A program made the translations under genes and the position numbers. Source: JAGMES01 sp023128035 (GTDB taxonomy: Bacteria; Bacillota; Halanaerobiia; DY22613). From it: a DNA stretch of 10,188 nt. The DNA lies in NCBI GenBank assembly GCA_030627905.1, contig DAOVRZ010000144.1, positions 1 through 10,188 on the forward strand, written 5' to 3'. Shown here one piece after another: positions 6,801 to 10,188 of this stretch; positions within the stretch are counted from its first letter, which is position 1; each line of letters starts with the position of its first letter. The notes beneath the pieces are model-generated. The model had not been told where the DNA came from, did not search any database, and saw only the letters and a list, made by a program, of their open reading frames with translations.

Positions 6801-8536
6801 CCAGGTTTTGGAGAGGTTTCTTCAACATATACTTCAATTTTACCTCCAACCTCAACAACTTTTTGTACTCTAACCCCATAACCGCCCGTAGGTTTTGCAC
6901 CTGAATAAATAGCTAAAATCAAGTCACCATCTACATCGGGGAAATAAGTGTAGCCACGACCATTATTACCTTTAAGACGCTTTTCTTGCTCTTTATTTAA
7001 ATTATACCCTGTATAGAAAATTAATTTCTCATTCAGTTCCGGAAAATGATATAATTTCCCTTTATTCGGTCCATCAGCATAAAGCAGTTGAAATTGTTGA
7101 TTCGCATGAAAATGGACAGGATATTGAATCAGATCGGCGCCATTCTTTTTCCAATCATTACTACCACCACCGCGAATATCTGCTGCTTTCCAATTATTTG
7201 TTCTCAAAACAAAAGTAGTTGGAGAAGTAAACTGAACAGCAAATCTTTGACTATTTCCACCATGGGGATCCCATAAATGAAGACTGGCTCCTTCTTCAGT
7301 TGACCCTCCTTTAATATCTATATGGCGATTCCCATTTTGCACCTGAAGATAAACCCAACTATAATATCCAGAAGGAATAATTTTGTATTTACGATCGCCC
7401 CCGTTGTCTAGATCCCATATTTGTAACTGCTTCCCGTTTTGATTGGTTTCAGCACCATCTCCACCCAAATCCCAGTATTTATTGATATAAGCGGATTTGA
7501 CATAGAATGCCTGATCTTTTGGAGGTAGTTGCCATTTATCATAGATATGTAATCTCCATTTTTGATTGTCGCGATTATGTGCATCTCTACTTATATTATT
7601 TAAAGGATAGATATTAATCGGACATCCATTATTTGCAACGTTACTGCGACTGGCATCAATATATTTCCCGCTATTCCTATTTTTAATATAGTAGGTCAGC
7701 GGTTCTCCCGCGTATTCAAACTTGAATTGTTGAGCAGGAGTATTGTTTTGAGGCCATAAGCGAACAGCTGCTCCGGTTGCGGTACTTCCATTCTCTACGT
7801 CCCAAACTTCCGTACTGTGCAGTGGATGCACAATGAAATAATTATTATCTACTCCAAATAACTCCACATATCGGTCTGGCTGATCATCCATATCCCAAAG
7901 TTGTAACTTTGCGTATTGTCTTTCCTGATTTGGAGCGCCTCCCGGAATATCAATGAATTTTTTGGACATCACATTTTCGAGAGAATACATGTACCCTGAG
8001 GATGGAGGTGCCATTGTTGCCCCGTCCACTTTTTTAAAGTGCCATTTTTGGGCATCACTTGCTTGATAATTTTCTTGAGTAATCGGTTTAGTTTTACCAT
8101 GTGCGGTGAGGTATAAGCCGCTACTTGCATTTTGGATAAAATAGGTGTCAGCCAAACCAGAGACAGGAATCATTTTGAACATTTGAGCTGTGTTCTTATT
8201 TCCGTGATCCCAAAGTTGCAATTCTGCACCCGGAGTGCTTACACCCATTGTAATGTCAGCGACAAGGAAAGAATGTTGGGGTTGAAAAAAAACAAATTCG
8301 GGTTGAGTTGCATGTGGAATAATTTTGATATAACGATCAGCGTGATTATTTTCTGTATTCAAAAAAATCTTTCCGCCTTTGCGTTCAGCACTCAAGTGAT
8401 CTCCTCGCAAATCCCACGATAATCCTTTGTACGCAACAGACTCAATGAAAAATAAATCATTGGCCACTGCACTTACATTGCCTAAAATTACTATAAAACA
8501 GCAAATAAGAAGAAACCTTTTACAAAAAAAATTCAT
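3899..8536 (-). CDS. Large secreted lectin-array protein: six ricin-type beta-trefoils, PrcB-like domain, FN3, TolB-like propeller
   Basis: 1545 residues. ATG at 8536 has AAAGGGGA about nine bases upstream. Residues 1-25 are a Sec signal peptide (basic start, hydrophobic core, cleavage likely after AVA); no lipobox, LPxTG or S-layer motif is seen. Residues 28-498 and 624-1105 are two copies of one array. Each reads as three beta-trefoils of three subdomains with the recurring order DRxx, QxF, QxW/F (for example DRY 67, QMF 118, QKW 163; DRY 221, QQF 269, QKW 325; DRKY 381, QRF 430, QQF 480), as in ricin-type carbohydrate-binding lectins. Residues about 526-605 (DLILAIYSGAKPTGGYGV ... SPKPGQIVTQAFTHP) match the PrcB C-terminal family. 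Residues about 1116-1205 are fibronectin type III. Residues 1206-1545 hold NSDGT-type blades of a TolB-like propeller. No enzyme motif is visible. The likely role is extracellular glycan or surface binding; the ligand is unknown. It has its own promoter and terminator. Confidence 0.85.
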   Translation of the reverse strand: MNFFCKRFLLICCFIVILGNVSAVANDLFFIESVAYKGLSWDLRGDHLSAERKGGKIFLNTENNHADRYIKIIPHATQPEFVFFQPQHSFLVADITMGVSTPGAELQLWDHGNKNTAQMFKMIPVSGLADTYFIQNASSGLYLTAHGKTKPITQENYQASDAQKWHFKKVDGATMAPPSSGYMYSLENVMSKKFIDIPGGAPNQERQYAKLQLWDMDDQPDRYVELFGVDNNYFIVHPLHSTEVWDVENGSTATGAAVRLWPQNNTPAQQFKFEYAGEPLTYYIKNRNSGKYIDASRSNVANNGCPINIYPLNNISRDAHNRDNQKWRLHIYDKWQLPPKDQAFYVKSAYINKYWDLGGDGAETNQNGKQLQIWDLDNGGDRKYKIIPSGYYSWVYLQVQNGNRHIDIKGGSTEEGASLHLWDPHGGNSQRFAVQFTSPTTFVLRTNNWKAADIRGGGSNDWKKNGADLIQYPVHFHANQQFQLLYADGPNKGKLYHFPELNEKLIFYTGYNLNKEQEKRLKGNNGRGYTYFPDVDGDLILAIYSGAKPTGGYGVRVQKVVEVGGKIEVYVEETSPKPGQIVTQAFTHPRTVVKVSTTNENIVIKNVNGGSYNYFLPITYTPGLYFIESVAYQGLFWDLRGVHFGAERKGGKIQLYSKDNGADRFIKIIPHETQPDFVWFQPQHSYLVADFADGTTVSGAELQLQEQTKYDSAQMFKLIEVIDEHNTYYIQNAKSGLYLTAHGKGQPITQEEYQASNQQKWHLNKTGGATMAPPSADYVYAMENVMARKFIDIPGAAPYQERNGAKLQLWGMDYFPDRYVELYLTGVDGYFNIHPLHSTEVWDVEGGQKANGTNLQLWSQNNTPAQQFKFEYAGEPMTYYIKDRNSGKYLDASRSNVGSDGCPIRIYPLSDIRQNEHNRDNQKWRLYMYKKWQMPSKDQKFYIKSAYIDKYWDLNGKFNKVDTYGLNFQMWDWDDYGDRKFRIIPSGFHSWVNLEVQMGNKPGVYGPYVDIESSSKKSSAALEINVYKQDSESQRFAVQFTSPTTFVLRTNNWKAADINGGSSNDWKKNGADLIQYPVHFHANQQFQLVYADGPNKGKVHHFEQLNFGPVKERSIANEEFSIRAERRDHDIKLTWTANMSDIRGFKIYRSNTIHGEKVLLNDQLISEYFYLDSTVEGTMPYYYYWIQAIRRDGKASVMSQPVSIMSTKTAYWISFLSPKNDNTSDKGIWRINSDGTELNLFKYVDEGSIEGLAYTTGGGRGAFTVKNSINYYSVYTMNSDGTNCNKVRFFDWDRDFATSSSMINVLNNFSYIVKDDMTFPTEEIPNRTGRLCRIDIFQGTNQWDHIGWFASVKSPVAFDIFGDEIYFIHKENTNYSLKKYRAENVSVIDSNTTNKTPVVSRDGEKIYYLDYHGNTRTAGIFALNNSQQTTYNYQSSKVSLTSPNQQCYSLALSADDRKIAYIAVENSVGYLYMMNVDGTGKTKLADHVSIDDAPAWLPNSTGIVYLKKAERGYTLCLYSFEHNLSFELAKTASAEFEVIRMLSVQ
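5222..6667 (-). repeat. Lectin array, copy 2 (residues 624-1105)
   Basis: This encodes YFIESVAYQGLFWDLRG through YADGPNKGKVHHFEQLN. It is diverged from copy 1 over most of its length, but one patch (about 5274-5440 against 7086-7251) is almost identical. The third trefoil is the most diverged elsewhere: it has lost the IDIKGGS loop of copy 1 and gained a short insert, GVYGPYVDIESSS. Confidence 0.9.
6722..6961 (-). other. PrcB C-terminal-like domain between the two lectin arrays (residues 526-605)
   Basis: This non-repeated segment has the signature of the PrcB_C family: a strand DLILAIYSG, the K-P-T-G-G-Y turn, an alternating strand VEVGGKIEVYVEE, then SPKPGQIVTQAFTHPRTVVKV. In Treponema denticola PrcB is a lipoprotein partner of the dentilisin protease complex, and the domain is frequent in secreted Bacillota proteins. 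Its job here is unknown. It has been placed exactly at the joint of the internal duplication. Confidence 0.75.
7043..8455 (-). repeat. Lectin array, copy 1 (residues 28-498)
   Basis: This encodes FFIESVAYKGLSWDLRG through YADGPNKGKLYHFPELN. It is homologous along its whole length to copy 2 (5222-6667), with the same order of subdomains and only small length differences. It is an internal duplication of roughly 1.4 kb within one gene. Confidence 0.9.
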
Positions 8537-8544
8537 TTAATAAA

Positions 8545-8552
8545 TCCCCTTT
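8545..8552 (-). promoter_or_regulatory. Ribosome binding site of the lectin-array gene
   Basis: On the minus strand, AAGGGGA ends about nine bases before the ATG at 8536. It is the only purine-rich block near a start codon here and supports that start, as does the signal peptide that follows directly. Confidence 0.7.
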
Positions 8553-8573
8553 CTTTTTTATAACATCATGTAT

Positions 8574-8602
8574 ATTATATATTTACCATTAATGTATGTC
8601 AA
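8574..8602 (-). promoter_or_regulatory. Perfect-consensus sigma-A promoter of the lectin-array gene
   Basis: On the minus strand, TTGACA (8602-8597), a spacer of exactly 17 bases, then TATAAT (8579-8574). Both hexamers are full consensus. Transcription should start near 8567 and leave a leader of about 30 bases before the ATG. This predicts strong vegetative expression unless it is repressed. Confidence 0.88.
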
Positions 8603-8622
8603 TAGAAATATATTAACGTAAA
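8582..8622. promoter_or_regulatory. Imperfect inverted repeat centred on the -35 box, possible operator
   Basis: TTTACCATTAAT (8582-8593) faces ATTAACGTAAA (8612-8622), matching except for one extra base. The centre is near 8602, so the two arms straddle the -35 hexamer, and one arm lies between -35 and -10. A dimeric regulator bound here would block the polymerase. AT-rich composition makes chance pairing possible. Confidence 0.35.
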
Positions 8623-8642
8623 TACTTTACTATGCAACCAAA

Positions 8643-8667
8643 AAAAGCCATCGATTGGGGGGCTTTT
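8643..8667 (-). terminator. Rho-independent terminator upstream of the lectin-array promoter
   Basis: AAAAGCC (8643-8649) and GGCTTTT (8661-8667) form the stem around an 11-base loop. On the minus strand the stem is followed by seven Ts, so it works best for leftward transcripts arriving from the 8.7-8.9 kb element, and it insulates the lectin promoter just beyond. Confidence 0.65.
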
Positions 8668-8730
8668 CCTTACCACTTAAAACTGAATAACTACATATTT
8701 CCTTGGAGTATATCCATTGTTCGTATAATA

Positions 8731-8915
8731 GGTTCATAACCAGTTCAATCTGAGATTTAACCTTTTCTTTTTATGAGAGTTCTTTATACTGATATTCTAG
8801 AAAACGCCAAGGTGAAGGACGTACGCCTTGGCGGGACTCTGATCCCGTCGCGTAAAGTGTCCAAACCCGCTACGACTCTCATACCCTGATTGAACTGGTT
8901 GGGTGTCTTTGAACC
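8731..8915. repeat. Structured GC-rich inverted-repeat element (MITE or ncRNA candidate)
   Basis: The stems are nested. GGTTCA 8731 with TGAACC 8910-8915; AACCAGTTCAATC 8738-8750 with GATTGAACTGGTT 8888-8900 (13 bp, perfect); ATGAGAGT 8773-8780 with ACTCTCAT 8875-8882. Inside lie a hairpin CGCCAAGG 8805-8812 / CCTTGGCG 8826-8833 and a partly overlapping one CGGGA 8832-8836 / TCCCG 8843-8847. The core is clearly more GC-rich than its surroundings. No gene of useful length is present: the minus strand has short open frames of about 40 codons that I take as by-products. It abuts the IS256 transposase remnant. It could be a MITE, an IS-associated conserved end, or a structured RNA gene; the family is not recognised. 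Confidence 0.6.
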
Positions 8916-9119
8916 CACATCACCGTGGCAAGAGCCATAAAGGAGCTTCGTAAGAGATTAAAGCCAGTTAACAGCTTACCTACTGAGAAGGCTGCTGAGA
9001 AGTTTATTTATCTAAAGGTAATCAATTACAATGATAAATGGAGTTGCAGAAAGATGAAAGGATTTTTAAGTGCCAAGGAGCAATTACAACAACTTTTCAA
9101 GGAGCGATATGGATCTTGA
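8913..9119 (+). pseudogene. IS256-family transposase, C-terminal fragment
   Basis: The frame opens after TGA 8910-8912 and ends with the stop after ...LFKERYGS at 9119. The peptide RAIKELRKRLKPVNSLPTEK then AAEKFIYLKVINYNDKW and MKGFLSAKEQLQQLF is the usual last 60 or so residues of IS256-family (mutator-type, DDE) transposases, including the last helix with its conserved W. THITVAR before it looks like a corrupted T-T-N-x-x-E-R motif, which normally carries the third catalytic acidic residue just upstream of this block. The catalytic domain is otherwise absent, replaced on the left by the structured element. The GTG at 8925 is internal, not a start. Confidence 0.8.
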
Positions 9120-9124
9120 TGAAA

Positions 9125-9155
9125 TTCATTTACACCAAACTCTTGACATCATCTT
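9125..9155 (+). mobile_element. Right terminal end of the IS256-family element
   Basis: Directly after the transposase stop, the sequence ATTTACACCAAACTCTTGACA fits the right inverted repeat common in IS256-type elements (TTTACAC...CTTGACA). The matching left end is not in the window, so this is an orphan end. The rest of the gap up to 9245 is featureless AT-rich DNA. Confidence 0.5.
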
Positions 9156-9245
9156 ACCATAAAATACTCATAAATCTATAATTAAATTTTTGATCCTGCT
9201 GATTTTAGGTTGTATTCATCTTCTCATGCTTTGATAAAAAACAAT

Positions 9246-9776
9246 CTAAAAAGGAATATCTATATCATCAAAGTCATAATTAATTTCGTCATCGTCATCT
9301 TCTAAAAAAGAAGATTTGGTGCATTCTTCTTCATTACCAGTATTTACTCGTTCCCAATTATTGTTGTCTAATGTTTCAAAATCCAAAGGATCAACACCCA
9401 TCTTTTCAGAAGTAAGTCCATAAGGCGCACCTCCAGATGTAAAACCAGCTATAAAGCAAAAATTTTCATCATAATCAATAAACATTCTCCTTCCTAATTG
9501 TTCCGCCTCTTTTTCTTCCTTTCGGTGTCGTTTTGCTTCCACTCTACCTTTCTCACATGCCAATACCTGTTCAATATATGTTGAGTCTAATTCTACACCC
9601 AGCATCTCTAATTCTTTAACAGCGCAAATAGTATCAACCACAAAGTGCTTTTTATAACCTTTGAGAATTTTTTTACCATCATAGTTCTCAAAAAACTTTT
9701 TTGCTGCATTAAGTCTACTAGATCTTTTTAAACTCTTCCGACGAGGAGTAGATAACTTTTTCTTTTTTTTACTCAT
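9246..9776 (-). CDS. Hypothetical protein, basic head and acidic tail, IAGFTSGGAPYG motif
   Basis: 176 residues from the ATG at 9776, which has GGAGG (9782-9786) five bases upstream; an earlier in-frame ATG at 9824 has no such site. Residues 1-21 are very basic (MSKKKKKLSTPRRKS...). Residues 24-75 are probably helical (KKFFENYDGKKILKGYKKHF, then AVKELEMLGVELD), and 76-97 form a charged helix. Residues 106-120 (FCFIAGFTSGGAPYG) are a glycine-rich motif that I recall from unnamed Bacillota proteins. Residues 148-174 are strongly acidic. There is no signal peptide or membrane segment. It follows the DUF6429 fragment in the same direction with a 68-base gap. The function is unknown; the charge pattern hints at nucleic-acid or protein binding, but that is a guess. 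Confidence 0.75.
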   Translation of the reverse strand: MSKKKKKLSTPRRKSLKRSSRLNAAKKFFENYDGKKILKGYKKHFVVDTICAVKELEMLGVELDSTYIEQVLACEKGRVEAKRHRKEEKEAEQLGRRMFIDYDENFCFIAGFTSGGAPYGLTSEKMGVDPLDFETLDNNNWERVNTGNEEECTKSSFLEDDDDEINYDFDDIDIPF

Positions 9777-9844
9777 AAAAACCTCCAGATAATAGTCCCT
9801 TAACTTTGTTTGCATTACTTTCAAATATCTAAACCATCTTCAAA

Positions 9845-9988
9845 TCATTCAAGATATTTCTCGACTAACTTACGTGCTTTTTCAATTCCTTCTTTCTTAA
9901 AATAAACGGATTTAAACCTGGTTTCAAAAATATAGCCTTTCTCAGCTAACTCATCTAATATTTCGAATTGAAAATTTTTCGTAACTAT
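9845..9988 (-). pseudogene. DUF6429 family protein, C-terminal fragment
   Basis: The 47 codons before TGA 9845-9847 encode NFQFEILDELAEKGYIFETR then FKSVYFKKEGIEKARKLVEKYLE. This fits the C-terminal winged-helix-like half of DUF6429 proteins (F-E-x-L-N/D-E-L-x-E-K-G-x-I ... K-S-V-x-L-T-E-E-G-I-x-K-A-x-x-L), which are small Bacillota proteins of unknown role. The frame is closed by TGA at 9989-9991 only a few codons before the homology starts, and no start codon or RBS lies inside. The N-terminal half is gone, cut where the IS66 transposase sequence ends. Confidence 0.65.
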
Positions 9989-9995
9989 TCAGTCG

Positions 9996-10187
9996 CTAAC
10001 TAAAAAGTAAAGCTTTTGACTGGTTAGTTACTGCCGCCTTTATTGCAATAAAAGCATCGATTTTATGTTTATTAGCAGTTCCGATATAAGACATAATTGT
10101 TGCGAATGTATCAGCGCCAGATTTACTCCTAAAGCAACCAGATACTTTTTGCTTTACTTTTACCATTCTGACATCGCGTTCTGCTTG
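9996..10187 (-). CDS. IS66-family transposase, C-terminal end (5' part outside window)
   Basis: The frame runs in from the window edge and stops at TAG 9996-9998. The peptide QAERDVRMVKVKQKVSGCFR, then SKSGADTFATIMSYIGTANKH and AFIAIKAAV, is the highly conserved end of the IS66-family transposase (TnpC, DDE type). The final acidic residue of its catalytic triad is in the N-x-A-E-R-D motif, whose Glu is present. Most of the catalytic domain lies outside. It directly abuts the truncated DUF6429 gene, which suggests that insertion or an element-mediated deletion cut that gene. Whether the transposase is intact cannot be seen from here. Confidence 0.88.
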   Translation of the reverse strand, partial: QAERDVRMVKVKQKVSGCFRSKSGADTFATIMSYIGTANKHKIDAFIAIKAAVTNQSKALLFS

Positions 10188-10188
10188 A

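Noticed and set aside
5276..7276. Plus-strand ORFs at 5276-5485, 5936-6328 and 7088-7276 (and 8132-8422)
   Set aside because: They are antisense to the lectin-array gene. Two of them resemble each other only because they lie opposite the duplicated patch. None has a family resemblance or a clear RBS.
8738..8900. Retron msr-msd RNA, suggested by the 13-bp closing repeat and inner hairpins
   Set aside because: No reverse transcriptase follows on either side within range; the only RT in the window is a group II type 5 kb away.
8801..8930. IscB/TnpB omega-RNA
   Set aside because: No RuvC or HNH nuclease gene is adjacent, and I cannot match the fold to a known omega-RNA from memory.
9824..9824. 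Upstream ATG at 9824 as the start of the hypothetical protein (192 residues)
   Set aside because: It has no ribosome binding site, whereas the ATG at 9776 has GGAGG at ideal spacing, and the extra 16 residues do not fit the basic N-terminal run.

Overview
The window looks like an AT-rich Bacillota (Firmicutes) chromosome or plasmid segment. Reasons: low GC by eye, strong AGGAGG-type ribosome binding sites, a perfect-consensus vegetative promoter (TTGACA - 17 bp - TATAAT), U-tailed terminators, and debris of IS91, IS66, IS256 and group II intron families common in that phylum. I cannot name a genus. Very little of the window is intact coding sequence. Most of it is an accessory region of partial and broken mobile elements surrounding one very large secreted protein gene.

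Layout. (a) 1-299: 3' end of an IS91-family transposase, then about 500 bases of noncoding DNA with two sizeable inverted repeats. (b) 805-1613, minus strand: a membrane protein gene split by one frameshift, flanked by inverted copies of GTGTTCTGCGAA. (c) About 1755-3096, minus strand: the 3' half of a group II intron. It has domain V plus a reverse transcriptase/maturase gene with a missing 5' end and a frameshift. A 437-bp element full of TTATGCAAAG sites sits inside the TPQGGVISP motif. (d) 3089-3247, plus strand: C-terminal fragment of a Doc (death-on-curing) toxin abutting the truncated intron, followed by its terminator. (e) 3298-3816: noncoding, with at most one tiny ORF.

(f) 3899-8536, minus strand: a 1545-residue secreted protein that is the centrepiece. 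It has a signal peptide and two copies of a roughly 475-residue lectin array. Each array looks like three ricin-type beta-trefoils. A PrcB C-terminal-like domain lies between the arrays, and a fibronectin type III domain and a TolB-like beta-propeller follow. The gene has its own promoter and terminator and is shielded upstream by another terminator, so it is probably monocistronic.

(g) 8731-8915: a strongly structured, GC-rich inverted-repeat element (MITE or non-coding RNA candidate) joined to the 3' end of an IS256-family transposase (8913-9119) and that element's right end. (h) 9246-10187, minus strand: a 176-residue hypothetical protein with a basic head and an acidic tail, a DUF6429 fragment and the C-terminal end of an IS66-family transposase that runs off the window.

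I see no operon-like cooperation between genes apart from the DUF6429/hypothetical pair lying in the same direction. The secreted lectin protein appears to be a stand-alone surface or exoprotein gene lodged among mobile-element remains. Family assignments are from memory of conserved motifs; no search was run.
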